From the NCBI RefSeq assembly GCF_000688255.1, contig NZ_JHYS01000010.1, positions 51,978 through 115,977 of the forward strand: a stretch of 64,000 nt of DNA, read 5' to 3'. Shown here one piece after another: positions 10,928-20,239 of the stretch; position 1 is the first letter of the stretch, and each line of letters starts with the position of its first letter. A program made the position numbers and the translations under genes. The notes under the pieces were generated by a model, which did not search any database, was not told the origin of the DNA, and saw only the letters and a program-made list of their open reading frames with translations. The stretch is from Simplicispira psychrophila DSM 11588 (GTDB lineage: Bacteria; Pseudomonadota; Gammaproteobacteria; Burkholderiales; Burkholderiaceae_C).

Positions 10928-13053
10928 GCAAAACCGCCTCTCTGGATGCGCTGTGTATCACCACGCTGCGCACGCTGTCCATCGATGCCGTGCAAAAGGC
11001 GCAATCCGGTCATCCGGGCACGCCCATGGGTGCAGCGCCCACCGCCTACGTGTTGTGGCAACGCTTCCTGACTTATGACCCCGCCCAGCCCGAGTGGCCC
11101 AACCGCGACCGTTTTGTGCTGTCAGCCGGCCACGCCTCGGTGCTGCTCTACAGCCTGTTGTTCTTGTGCGACGTGCAGTCCACCGGGCCGCGCACTGGCC
11201 AGTCCGCTGGTCCGGCTGTCACCCTGGACGATCTGAAAACCTTTCGCCAAGTGGGTAGCCGCTGTACCGGCCACCCGGAGTACGGCTGGACTGGTGGCGT
11301 GGAAACCACCACCGGGCCGCTGGGCCAGGGCGCTGCCACCAGCGTTGGCATGGCGATTGCACAAGAGTGGAAGGCCGCCACGTACCACCGTCCTGGCTTT
11401 GCCTTGTTCAACCACAAAACCTACGCACTGTGCAGCGACGGCGACATGATGGAAGGCGTGGCCAGCGAAGCCGCTTCGCTGGCTGGACACTTGCAACTCT
11501 CCCATTTGTGCTGGATTTACGACGCCAACCAGATCAGCATCGAGGGCTCTACCGACATCACCTTCACGGAAAACGTCGGCGCGCGCTTTACCGCTTATGG
11601 CTGGAGCGTGCTAGAGGTGGCCGACGCCAATGACCTGGAGGCTTTGACAGACGCCTATCTGTACTTTCACATCACCAAAGACAGACCCACCCTGATCATC
11701 GTCCACAGCCACATCGGCTACGGCGCGCCCCACAAGCACGACTCACGCGAAGCGCACGGCGAACCCCTGGGCACGGAAGAGGTGCGTTTGGCAAAGCAGT
11801 TTTATGGTGCCGATCCGGACGTGCAATTTGATGTCCCAGAGGGCGTGCAGGCCCATTTCAGCGCGCTGTTCGGCAAAAACGGGAGCGCGGCGCGCCAGGC
11901 CTGGGAGCGGCAATTTGCGGCCTACCGCGAGCAATACCCCGATCTGGCCGACCAGATCGAGCGGATGGAGCGGGGCGATCTACCCGAGGACTGGGCGCAG
12001 CATTTGCCGGCCTTCCCGACCGATGCCAAGGGACTGGCGACACGCGACGCATCGGGCAAGGTGCTGGACGCCATCGCTGCCCATATGCCCTGGCTGATGG
12101 GCGGTGCCGCCGACCTCTGGCCATCGACCAAAACCAATTTGCGCTTTCCCTTTGCAGGGGAATTTCAAGCACCCGACGGCCACTTCGATGAGCCTGATAA
12201 TCGCCACGATTACGCCGGGCGCAATCTGCATTTCGGCATCCGTGAACATGCCATGTGCGCCATAGGCAGTGGCATGGCGCTCTCCCGGCTGCGCGCCTAT
12301 GTGTCGGGTTTTTTCATTTTTACTGACTATTGCCGTGGCGCCATCCGGCTGGCGGCGTTCATGGGCATTCCGGTCATTTATATCTGGACGCACGACTCCA
12401 TCAGCCTGGGCGAGGATGGCCCGACACACCAACCGATCGAGCAACTGGCATCGTTTCGGGCCATGCCCGGCATGGTACTGCTGCGCCCGGCCGACGCCAA
12501 TGAAGTGCTAGAGGCCTGGCGCGTGGTGATGGCCCTGAAAGACCGCCCGGCCAGCCTAGTGCTGACACGTCAAGCACTGCCGACGCTGGACCGCACCCGC
12601 TATGCCAGCGCCAGCGGCGTAGCGCGCGGCGCCTACATCCTGGCCGATGCACCGGGTGGCCAGCCCGAGGTGTTGCTGCTGGCCACGGGCAGCGAGGTGG
12701 CGCTGTGCATCCAGGCCTTTGAGCAACTTCAAAGCGAAGGCATTGCGGCGCGCGTAGTCAGCATGCCATCCTGGGGTTTGTTTGAAGCGCAAAGCACAGA
12801 CTACCGCCACGCAGTACTGCCGCCCGAAGTGCTGGCGCGGGTCTCGGTCGAAGAGGCCGCCACCTTGGGCTGGGATCGCTACGTCGGCCCACAGGGCAGC
12901 AAGATCGGCATGCATTCCTTTGGACTGTCGGCACCCAGAGAACAGGTCGAGGCGCATTTTGGTTTCACCGTGGTCCATGTCGTCGATGCCGCCAAAAAAC
13001 AATGTGCACTGCACGCGCCAGTGGATAAAAAAACAAAGTTGAACCCGGTATGA
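10924..13053 (+). CDS. tkt: Transketolase
   Basis: Thiamine-diphosphate enzyme moving two-carbon units in the non-oxidative pentose phosphate pathway. The 709 residues contain all expected parts: N-terminal SGHPGTPMGAAPTAY, TTGPLGQG, the ThDP/Mg motif GDGDMMEGVASEAASLAGH, the pyrimidine domain GIREHAMCAIGSGMAL with HDSISLGEDGPTHQP, and a C-terminal domain. Overlaps of 4 nt with the DUF2090 gene and with pgm indicate translational coupling. Confidence 0.95.
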   Translation: MSKTASLDALCITTLRTLSIDAVQKAQSGHPGTPMGAAPTAYVLWQRFLTYDPAQPEWPNRDRFVLSAGHASVLLYSLLFLCDVQSTGPRTGQSAGPAVTLDDLKTFRQVGSRCTGHPEYGWTGGVETTTGPLGQGAATSVGMAIAQEWKAATYHRPGFALFNHKTYALCSDGDMMEGVASEAASLAGHLQLSHLCWIYDANQISIEGSTDITFTENVGARFTAYGWSVLEVADANDLEALTDAYLYFHITKDRPTLIIVHSHIGYGAPHKHDSREAHGEPLGTEEVRLAKQFYGADPDVQFDVPEGVQAHFSALFGKNGSAARQAWERQFAAYREQYPDLADQIERMERGDLPEDWAQHLPAFPTDAKGLATRDASGKVLDAIAAHMPWLMGGAADLWPSTKTNLRFPFAGEFQAPDGHFDEPDNRHDYAGRNLHFGIREHAMCAIGSGMALSRLRAYVSGFFIFTDYCRGAIRLAAFMGIPVIYIWTHDSISLGEDGPTHQPIEQLASFRAMPGMVLLRPADANEVLEAWRVVMALKDRPASLVLTRQALPTLDRTRYASASGVARGAYILADAPGGQPEVLLLATGSEVALCIQAFEQLQSEGIAARVVSMPSWGLFEAQSTDYRHAVLPPEVLARVSVEEAATLGWDRYVGPQGSKIGMHSFGLSAPREQVEAHFGFTVVHVVDAAKKQCALHAPVDKKTKLNPV

Positions 13054-14720
13054 GCACCCTCATCAGTCCCCTTGCCGGCCAGCCGGCACCGCCCGCGCTG
13101 CTGGTCAACGTGCCTCGACTGGTGACGGCGTACTACGCGCTCGTTCCAGATGCGGGCGTGTCCGCGCAGCGGGTAGCCTTTGGCACCTCGGGGCACCGTG
13201 GCTCGGCGTTCGACACCACCTTCAATGAATGGCATGTACTGGCCATCACCCAGGCCATCTGCGACTATCGGCGCAGCCACGGCATCACCGGCCCGCTGTA
13301 TTGCGGCAGCGATACCCATGCGCTGTCGGCACCGGCCAGCGCCAGCGCCGTGGAGGTGCTGGCCGCCAATGGCGTTGAAGTGGTACTGGCCACGGACGAC
13401 GAATACACCCCCACGCCGGCAGTCTCACACGCCATCCTGGTGCACAACCGCGGCCGCACCACCGGCCTGGCCGACGGCATTGTCGTCACGCCCTCGCACA
13501 ACCCGCCCGACAACGGTGGCTTCAAGTACAACCCGCCGCACGGCGGGCCTGCGGATACTTCCGTCACCGAATGGATAGAGAGCCGGGCCAATAATTTTTT
13601 GGAGAACAAGCTCGCTGGCGTGCAACGCATGGCCTATGCCAAGGCGCTGCACGCTGCCACCACCCACCGCCACGACTATTTGAGCGCTTATGTCAGCGAC
13701 TTGGCCAACGCCGTGGACATGGCGCTGATCCGCAGCAGCCAGCTGCACCTGGGCGTCAATCCGCTGGGCGGCGCCGGCGTGCATTACTGGGCGCGCATTG
13801 CCGAGCAATACCGCATCGACCTGACGGTGCTCAGCGACACGGTGGATCCGACCTTTCGCTTCATGACCCTGGACTGGGACGGGCGCATCCGCATGGATCC
13901 CTCCTCGCCCTACGCTATGCAGCGCCTGATCGACTGCCAAGACCACTTTGACCTGGTGCTGGCCTGCGACACCGACCACGACCGCCACGGCATCGTCACG
14001 CCAGAGGGGCTGTTGCCGCCCAACCATTACTTGGCGGTCATGATCGACTACCTCTTTCAGCACCGCTCGCAATGGCCGGCCACCGCCGCCGTGGGCAAAA
14101 CCGTGGTCAGTACACAGTTGATCGACCGTGTCTGCAACCGCCTCGGCCGCACCTTGTTGGAAGTGCCGGTGGGCTTCAAATGGTTTTCTGCCGGTCTGTT
14201 GGCAGGCGCACTCGGCTTTGGTGGTGAAGAAAGTGCCGGCGCCGCCTTTTTACGCCGCGACGGCAACGTGTGGACCAGCGACAAGGACGGCATCACGGCA
14301 GCCTTGCTGGCGGCTGAAATCACGGCCCGCTGTGGCCGTAATCCGGCGGAGCTGTATGCCCAGCTGGGCCAGGAACTGGGCCTGCCGCTGGAGGATCGGG
14401 TAGAGGCACCCGCCACGCCAGAGCAAAAGAAACGTCTGGCCGCGCTAACCCCGCAAGACATCCACAACACACAACTGGCCGGCGAAAAAATCAGCAGCGT
14501 GCAAAACACGGCACCCGGCAACGGCGCCCCGATAGGAGGCATCAAAGTCAGTACCCAAAATGGCTGGTTTGCCGCCCGGCCCTCGGGCACAGAGGCTATT
14601 TACAAAATTTATGCCGAAAGCTTCAAAGACGCCGAGCACCTGCAAGCTCTGCTGCAAGAAGCGCAAGCTCTGGTCGACCATGCCATCGCTCCGTCAGGCG
14701 CGGGCAGCAGCCAGCCCTGA
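13050..14720 (+). CDS. pgm: Phosphoglucomutase, alpha-D-glucose specific
   Basis: It interconverts Glc-1-P and Glc-6-P. The 556-residue protein matches the Pgm (alpha-D-phosphohexomutase) family: FGTSGHRGSA near the N-terminus, the phosphoserine loop VTPSHNPPDNGGFKYN, the Mg loop DTDHDRHG, sugar-binding GGEESAGAAFLR, and the phosphate-binding RPSGTEAIYKIYAESF. In this operon it is the natural link between a GH94 phosphorylase releasing Glc-1-P and zwf. It overlaps tkt by 4 nt; the next gene starts 9 nt after its stop. Confidence 0.95.
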   Translation: MSTLISPLAGQPAPPALLVNVPRLVTAYYALVPDAGVSAQRVAFGTSGHRGSAFDTTFNEWHVLAITQAICDYRRSHGITGPLYCGSDTHALSAPASASAVEVLAANGVEVVLATDDEYTPTPAVSHAILVHNRGRTTGLADGIVVTPSHNPPDNGGFKYNPPHGGPADTSVTEWIESRANNFLENKLAGVQRMAYAKALHAATTHRHDYLSAYVSDLANAVDMALIRSSQLHLGVNPLGGAGVHYWARIAEQYRIDLTVLSDTVDPTFRFMTLDWDGRIRMDPSSPYAMQRLIDCQDHFDLVLACDTDHDRHGIVTPEGLLPPNHYLAVMIDYLFQHRSQWPATAAVGKTVVSTQLIDRVCNRLGRTLLEVPVGFKWFSAGLLAGALGFGGEESAGAAFLRRDGNVWTSDKDGITAALLAAEITARCGRNPAELYAQLGQELGLPLEDRVEAPATPEQKKRLAALTPQDIHNTQLAGEKISSVQNTAPGNGAPIGGIKVSTQNGWFAARPSGTEAIYKIYAESFKDAEHLQALLQEAQALVDHAIAPSGAGSSQP

Positions 14721-14729
14721 AAGGCTCCC

Positions 14730-16034
14730 ATGGATGCAGGTCTGGCCAGCAGCGTAAAGGATGCCGACGAAGCCCTGCTGCATACCCTGCAACAAGAAGC
14801 GTTTGCTTATTTTTTGCAGAACATCAACCCCCACAACGGCCTGGTGGCCGACACCACCCGCCCCGGCTCACCATGCAGCATTGCCGTCGTCGGTTTTGCC
14901 TTGTCGGCCTACCCGGTCGGTGTGGAACGGGGCTGGATGGCGCGCGCCGATGCGGTGGAGCGCACGCTGGTGGTGTTGCAATTTTTGACCCACAGCGACC
15001 AGTCCGGTGCGCCAGACGCTACCGGTTACCAAGGTTATTACTACCACTTTCTGGATATGCAAAGCGGCCAACGCGTGTGGAATTCCGAACTGTCACTGAT
15101 CGATACGGGGTTTCTGATCACCGGCGTGCTGACGGCTGCGGCCTACTTCACGGCAACCACCGCAGCGGAAACCGAATTGCGCCGCCTCGGCGATGCGCTG
15201 TACCGGCGCATCCACTGGCGCTGGGCGCAGCGTGAGCACGCCGCCGTCACCCATGGATGGAAGCCTGAATGCGGCTTTCTCAACTACGGCTGGGAGGGCT
15301 ACAGCGAAGCCATCCTGTTGTACGTGCTGGGCTTGGGCTCGCCGAGTCACCCGCTGACCACAGAGAGCTATCCGGCCTGGACACTGACATACCAATGGGA
15401 AAACCTGTATGGGCAGGATTTTCTCTATGCCGGGCCGTTGTTCATTCACCAGTTCTCGCACGCCTGGCTCGATTTTCGTGACATACAAGATGCCTTCATG
15501 CGCGAAAAGAACTGCACTTATTTTGAAAACAGCCGCCGCGCCGCTTACGTGCAGCGCGAATACGCCACCCGCAACCCCTTGGGCTTTACTGGGTACGGGG
15601 CAGATTGCTGGGGCATTTCTGCCGGCGACGGACCCAGCGTTGCGCCCCAGACCATCATCGGTCGACACCAGACCTTCTACGGCTACGCGGCGCGCGGCGT
15701 GCCCTATGGACCGGACGACGGCACCATCAGCCCGTCGTCCTTGCTGTCCACCTTGGTGTTCGCCCCTGAGATCACCTTACCGGCCCTGCGCAGCGTACTG
15801 GCACACGACCCTCCAGGCGACACCACATCGATCCATACCAGCGGTTTCAATGCCTCCGTTGCCCACACCGGGCCACAGGGCTGGCTGTCGGAAGGCGAGT
15901 TTGGCCTGGACCAGGGGATCATGGTGGTGATGATTGAAAACTACCGCAGCGGTCTGCTGTGGCGTTTGAATCGCAGCATTCCGTACATACAGCAGGGTCT
16001 GCGCCGGGCGGGCTTTCAAGGGGGCTGGCTGTAG
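14730..16034 (+). CDS. Glycoamylase-like protein (PF10091-type; GH144/GH189-related)
   Basis: The 434-residue protein resembles the glycoamylase-like family that includes GH144 endo-beta-1,2-glucanases and the GH189 middle domain of cyclic beta-1,2-glucan synthases. Recognisable stretches are NGLVADTT, GFLNYGWEGYSEAI, FLYAGPLFIHQFSHAWLDFR, GFTGYGADCWGISAGDGP and the C-terminal GWLSEGEFGLDQGIMVVMIE. No signal peptide is seen, so it should act on intracellular or imported glucan. Its partnership with the GH94 protein suggests hydrolysis or transglycosylation of beta-1,2-glucan chains before phosphorolysis. The next ORF starts 5 nt after its stop. Confidence 0.8.
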   Translation: MDAGLASSVKDADEALLHTLQQEAFAYFLQNINPHNGLVADTTRPGSPCSIAVVGFALSAYPVGVERGWMARADAVERTLVVLQFLTHSDQSGAPDATGYQGYYYHFLDMQSGQRVWNSELSLIDTGFLITGVLTAAAYFTATTAAETELRRLGDALYRRIHWRWAQREHAAVTHGWKPECGFLNYGWEGYSEAILLYVLGLGSPSHPLTTESYPAWTLTYQWENLYGQDFLYAGPLFIHQFSHAWLDFRDIQDAFMREKNCTYFENSRRAAYVQREYATRNPLGFTGYGADCWGISAGDGPSVAPQTIIGRHQTFYGYAARGVPYGPDDGTISPSSLLSTLVFAPEITLPALRSVLAHDPPGDTTSIHTSGFNASVAHTGPQGWLSEGEFGLDQGIMVVMIENYRSGLLWRLNRSIPYIQQGLRRAGFQGGWL

Positions 16035-16039
16035 CGGCC

Positions 16040-17563
16040 ATGGAACACCTCCATCCCCCCTTCAAACACCCTGCCGGTGGGGTGCATGACCACGAGTTGT
16101 GCGAGCATGTCCATCCCGTCCACTGGCGCAATCCGCAGCCACGCGATCCCTACCCTTTGGTGGTCATCGGGGGTGGGCCGGCCGGCTTGGTAGCAGCGCG
16201 CAAAGCCGCCAGGAACGGCATCAAGGTGGCGCTGATAGAGCGCGACTTATTGGGCGGTAACAGTTTGAATTTTTCTAGCCTGCCCTCCAAAGCCCTGATT
16301 CGCACCTCGCGTCTGTATGCCGATATGCGCAATGCAGTCCATTACGGCGTGTACCCCCCAGCACACATTGAAGTCGATTTTGCGCTGGTGATGGAACGCT
16401 TGCGCCGCATTCGCGCCCGCATCAGCCGCATCGATTCCGCGCCGCGCCTGAGCGCCGAGGGCATTGATGTCTTTCTGGGCGCAGCCGCCTTTACCGGCGG
16501 CCATACGCTGGAGGTGGATGGCACCCGCCTGCGCTTCAGAAAGGCCTTGATCGCCACCGGCTCACGCTCCATGCTGCCGCCCATTCTGGGACTGAGCGAA
16601 GCCGGCTATCACACCAACGAAACTATTTTCGACTTGACGGCATTGCCGGAAAACTTGCTGATCATCGGCGGTGGCCCCGTGGGCTGCGAACTGGCGCAAG
16701 CACTGGCACGTCTGGGCTCACGCGTCATCATCGTCCACAAACATCCACTGTTTTTACCCAAGGAAGAGCGCGACGCGGCGCAAATGGTGGCGGACGCACT
16801 GGCGCGCGACGGCGTAGAAATCCACCTCAACACCAACGCCATGAAGGTCTGGGTGGAAAACGGCAAAAAATGCGTGCAAACGTGGAATGACGGCAACATC
16901 GCCACCATCCGGGTGGATGAGATCCTGACTGGCATTGGCCGCGTGCCCACCGTATCCGGCCTGGGGCTGGACGCGGCAGGCATTGATTACAGCGCCCAGA
17001 ACGGTATCCGCGTCGATGATTTTTTGCGCACCAGCCAGCGCCACATCTATGCCGCTGGCGACGTTTGTATGGAACACCAGTTTGTCGATACTGCTACAGC
17101 ATCGGCGCGCATCGCTGTGCAAAATGCCCTCTTTTTAGGGCGCCAACGCATAAGCGAACTGACCATTCCTTGGTGCACCTACACCGACCCCGAGATTGCC
17201 CATGTCGGCCTGTACGTGAGGCAGGCGCGCGCGCGCGGCATCCCGGTCATTACCTACACCGTGCCAATGCACGAAGTGGATCGCGCTATTACCGACGGCG
17301 AAGAAAACGGCTTTGTCAAACTGCACATCCACGACGGCACTGACAAAATTCTGGGGGCCACCGTGGTGGCACGCCACGCCGGCGAAATGATCAACGGCAT
17401 CACCCTGGCGATAGTGGCCGGCATCGGCCTGAAAACCGTGGCCCGCGTGATCCACACCTATCCCACCCAGGCCGACGCCATCCACATGGCCGCCCACGCC
17501 CACCAAGGTGCCGGCGTCAGCCCCTGGCTCGCATGGTTGATGCGCATTTGGCTACATCGATAA
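16040..17563 (+). CDS. FAD-dependent pyridine nucleotide oxidoreductase lacking redox cysteines
   Basis: This 507-residue protein of the mercuric/dihydrolipoamide reductase superfamily has FAD motif VVIGGGPAGLVAARKA, NAD(P) motif LLIIGGGPVGCELAQALARL and FAD motif IYAAGDV. The position of the CxxxxC redox pair reads GGNSLNFSSLPSK (72-84), so both cysteines are Ser (75 and 80). The C-terminal His-Glu dyad region reads HTYPTQAD (472-479), with Tyr and Asp in place of His and Glu. It cannot be a disulfide reductase; a transhydrogenase, diaphorase or quinone reductase role is possible. ATG 16040 is chosen because it lies 5 nt after the upstream stop; the frame is open back to 15959. Confidence 0.82.
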   Translation: MEHLHPPFKHPAGGVHDHELCEHVHPVHWRNPQPRDPYPLVVIGGGPAGLVAARKAARNGIKVALIERDLLGGNSLNFSSLPSKALIRTSRLYADMRNAVHYGVYPPAHIEVDFALVMERLRRIRARISRIDSAPRLSAEGIDVFLGAAAFTGGHTLEVDGTRLRFRKALIATGSRSMLPPILGLSEAGYHTNETIFDLTALPENLLIIGGGPVGCELAQALARLGSRVIIVHKHPLFLPKEERDAAQMVADALARDGVEIHLNTNAMKVWVENGKKCVQTWNDGNIATIRVDEILTGIGRVPTVSGLGLDAAGIDYSAQNGIRVDDFLRTSQRHIYAAGDVCMEHQFVDTATASARIAVQNALFLGRQRISELTIPWCTYTDPEIAHVGLYVRQARARGIPVITYTVPMHEVDRAITDGEENGFVKLHIHDGTDKILGATVVARHAGEMINGITLAIVAGIGLKTVARVIHTYPTQADAIHMAAHAHQGAGVSPWLAWLMRIWLHR

Positions 17564-17656
17564 AAAATTGGAAAGCCCCACTCGGCCTGCCGCCGGCACT
17601 GCAGAACGTCCTGAAAAGGAAGCACCGCCAGAATAAGGCGACCCATCAACGTCAAA

Positions 17657-17683
17657 AGCCCCGCTTGCAATGCAAGCGGGGCT
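17657..17683 (-). terminator. Rho-independent terminator of the PEP-CTERM gene
   Basis: Perfect 13-bp arms (17657-17669 and 17671-17683) form a GC-rich hairpin followed on the minus strand by TTTT. It lies 37 bp past the minus-strand stop at 17721 and could also stop the convergent operon from the left. Confidence 0.75.
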
Positions 17684-17720
17684 GTCGAAGCGAATGTATC
17701 GAAGAAGCCGTCAAATCAGC

Positions 17721-18515
17721 TTACGCCGATTTGCGGCGACGGATGGCGACCAAGCCGATCAAGCTGGCACCGAGCAGAGCCAGACTGCCCGGCTCAGGCA
17801 CATCGCGCGCTGTGAAGTCTGCACTGGTGCTGGTTGCATTGATCGAGGTGTAGTTGCCATTCAGCAGCACGCCCGATGGGTTGTTGGTAATCGAGTTAAA
17901 CGAGGTGTTATAGAAAGGGGTTGGATCAATGAAGAAGGTATTACCGAACGCCGTATTCAGGTAGGTATTGGTAGTCGTCAAGGTAGAGCCCCCTTCACTG
18001 TTCAGGGTTGCTACTCCAGAGATAAGGCTGCCAGAGCCGATCATTTTTTCGGGTGCAAGGGCCGTGATGGTTGCAGCCCTCACAAGTGCCGCATCGGCGG
18101 TCACCACGGTGACAGGACCCTGTGCTCCATACAGGTTATATGACAAAGCCGTGAGATTGAAGACATTACCGGGGACACCATATGTGCCCGAACCCAAAAC
18201 ACCCGTGTAGTTGAATCTCGCGTACATGCTGTAGGCGGTGGTCAGGCCGGTACCGCCAAAAATGGGATTCCCGCTGAGATCGAAGGCGCTGAACACTAGA
18301 TAGCCGGAACCCGAGATAGTGTCCACACCATCAAACTCTACAAGGGTAGAGGAAGCGCCAGTGATATGGTCAGCGTCAAACGTACCAGGGCCACCCAGCA
18401 CAGCCGAATCGACGGTAAATAGCGGCAAGGCTTGTGCTTGGAACGTTGCGCCGAAGGTCAGAGCTGCGCCGAGGGTTGCGATGCTCATCGCTTTGTAAAT
18501 TGTCTTGGTTTTCAT
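17721..18515 (-). CDS. PEP-CTERM sorting-domain exported protein
   Basis: The 264-residue protein has a signal peptide (MKTKTIYKAMSIATLGAALT, cleavage after AQA) and a C-terminal PEP-CTERM tripartite signal: VPEPGSLALLGA, hydrophobic helix, then RRRKSA. The tail predicts processing by an exosortase and delivery to the exopolysaccharide or cell surface. The middle is Ser/Thr/Asn/Gly-rich with no recognised domain. ATG 18515 is chosen over the longer frame (18587) because AGGAG sits 8 nt upstream and it begins the signal peptide. No exosortase gene is in the window. Function unknown. Confidence 0.85.
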   Translation of the reverse strand: MKTKTIYKAMSIATLGAALTFGATFQAQALPLFTVDSAVLGGPGTFDADHITGASSTLVEFDGVDTISGSGYLVFSAFDLSGNPIFGGTGLTTAYSMYARFNYTGVLGSGTYGVPGNVFNLTALSYNLYGAQGPVTVVTADAALVRAATITALAPEKMIGSGSLISGVATLNSEGGSTLTTTNTYLNTAFGNTFFIDPTPFYNTSFNSITNNPSGVLLNGNYTSINATSTSADFTARDVPEPGSLALLGASLIGLVAIRRRKSA

Positions 18516-18640
18516 GACGAAATCTCCTGTGATGAAAGTGCTGTTAAATGGAGTGGTGCTGCTGGTAGCGTTATAGTTATGCATCAACCGTGCCAGATAT
18601 AAAACATCAATAAAATCAATGCATTACGAATTCAGGATGG

Positions 18641-20227
18641 ATGAGTTCGAGCTGGACTGAAAAATTTTCCGACACTTTTTTCACTGCAAAGCGGGCGGAG
18701 GCTAGCGTTTCACAGCCCGCAAAGGGGTCGTCGATGGAGCATGAACCCGAAAATATTGAAGCCGTACGGCGCTTGGTCCAGGCGGCGCGCGCCACCAAGG
18801 TACCGCTGTACCCGATCTCGCGCGGCATGAACTGGGGCTATGGTTCGCGCTCGCCGGTCGTTGCAGGGTCTGAACTGGTGAACCTCGGGCGCATGAACCG
18901 CATCCTGAATGCGGATCGCATCTCGGTGGACCACCCGGTGGCCGTCCTAGAGCCGGGCGTGACACAAGGGCAATTGCACGACTTCCTGACGGCACATTGC
19001 CCGCAATTGACTTTCAACGTCACCGGTTCTAGCCGCGACACCAGCATTCTGGGCAATGCGCTGGACCGTGGTGTGGGGTATTTCGGGCCGCGGCGCGAAG
19101 ACCTGTTTGGTCTGGAGGTGGTGTGTGGCTCTGGCCAGGTACTGCGCACCGGTTTCAGGCGGCTGGGGGAACAGTCGCCGCTCGCACACAGCCATCCGTA
19201 TGGACTCGGGCCGATGCTCGACGGGCTATTTTTCCAGGGTAACTTCGGCATCGTCACCAGTGCCTGTTTCCGGCTGGTTCCGCGCCGGCCGCGCGAAGTG
19301 GCCATCTCGATGGCGCTGTCACACGAGAAGAACCTCGCGCCTTTCCTCGACGAACTGGCCAAGCTGAAGCGGGACGGGCTACTCACCTCCGTCACGCACG
19401 TCGCCAATCGGGCACGCTCCCACGCCACCCTGGCGTTTGGCATTGCGACGTATCTGGAGCGTCAGTGCGGCGCATCCGCAGAGCAGGTGCGGGTCGAAAC
19501 CACCCAGGCCTTGAATCTGGTTGCTCCCTTCGAATGGACCAGCCTCGCAGCGGTCACCGGCAACAGTGGCCAAGTCCGCGCCGCGCTGGCAGAGATTGGT
19601 GCACGCATGGGCAAGCTGGCCCAGATCAGGCATGTGACGACGGCGCGACTCAACGTGGCGTTCGCGATCGCCGATCGTTTGCGCACACTGCGGCTGACAC
19701 GGCTGCATGCGGCGGCGCTATCGGCCATTCGGCCGCTGCACGGGCTCGCGCTGGGGGTACCGACCGATGTAGCCATTGAAAACCTGCTGTGGAAGTTCAG
19801 CCGCACCGACCTTGCACCGGCGCACCTTGACGAATCAAATTGCGGCTTGCTGTTTGTCAACCCGGCGCTGCCGATGGACGGCGGCTTTGTCGCGGCGATC
19901 GTCGAGGAGTTCAAGCACATTGCGCAGCGGCATGGGCACGAGCTCTACGTCACCCTCAACATCGAAACCGCCTCGTCGATGGTCGCGGTCATCAACTTGC
20001 TGTTCGACCGAGGGCAACCGGCCGAGGTGGCACAGGCGCATCGGTGCGCCGACGCGCTGCTGGAGCACATCCGGGCCAGCGGGCTGGAGTTATACCGGGC
20101 GCGAACGGACAACATGGAGGCTGTGGTGGCCGCCGATCCCGACTACTGGGCCACGGTGCGGGCGTTGAAAGGGGTGCTTGACCCCGACAACATTATCGCG
20201 CCGGGCCGCTACAACCTGGCGCGATGA
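18641..20227 (+). CDS. FAD-binding oxidase of the VAO/PCMH family
   Basis: The 528-residue protein resembles the flavoprotein of 4-cresol dehydrogenase/vanillyl-alcohol oxidases. A PCMH-type FAD domain occupies the N-terminal half (PLYPISRGMNWGYGSRSP; GVTQGQLHDFL; GSSRDTSILGNALDRGVGY; GNFGIVTSACFRLVPR), and a FAD-linked oxidase C-terminal cap ends in GVLDPDNIIAPGRYNL. It probably oxidises a phenolic or alcohol substrate. No cytochrome partner gene is adjacent. The N-terminus is short for the family. CAGG lies only 4 nt before ATG 18641, so the start is uncertain. Confidence 0.75.
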   Translation: MSSSWTEKFSDTFFTAKRAEASVSQPAKGSSMEHEPENIEAVRRLVQAARATKVPLYPISRGMNWGYGSRSPVVAGSELVNLGRMNRILNADRISVDHPVAVLEPGVTQGQLHDFLTAHCPQLTFNVTGSSRDTSILGNALDRGVGYFGPRREDLFGLEVVCGSGQVLRTGFRRLGEQSPLAHSHPYGLGPMLDGLFFQGNFGIVTSACFRLVPRRPREVAISMALSHEKNLAPFLDELAKLKRDGLLTSVTHVANRARSHATLAFGIATYLERQCGASAEQVRVETTQALNLVAPFEWTSLAAVTGNSGQVRAALAEIGARMGKLAQIRHVTTARLNVAFAIADRLRTLRLTRLHAAALSAIRPLHGLALGVPTDVAIENLLWKFSRTDLAPAHLDESNCGLLFVNPALPMDGGFVAAIVEEFKHIAQRHGHELYVTLNIETASSMVAVINLLFDRGQPAEVAQAHRCADALLEHIRASGLELYRARTDNMEAVVAADPDYWATVRALKGVLDPDNIIAPGRYNLAR

Positions 20228-20239
20228 TCACGCGGGATC

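Noticed and set aside
15959..16039. Longer N-terminus for the flavoprotein gene
   Set aside because: It would overlap the glycoamylase-like gene by 76 bp. The added residues match no family, and ATG 16040 fits the operon spacing.
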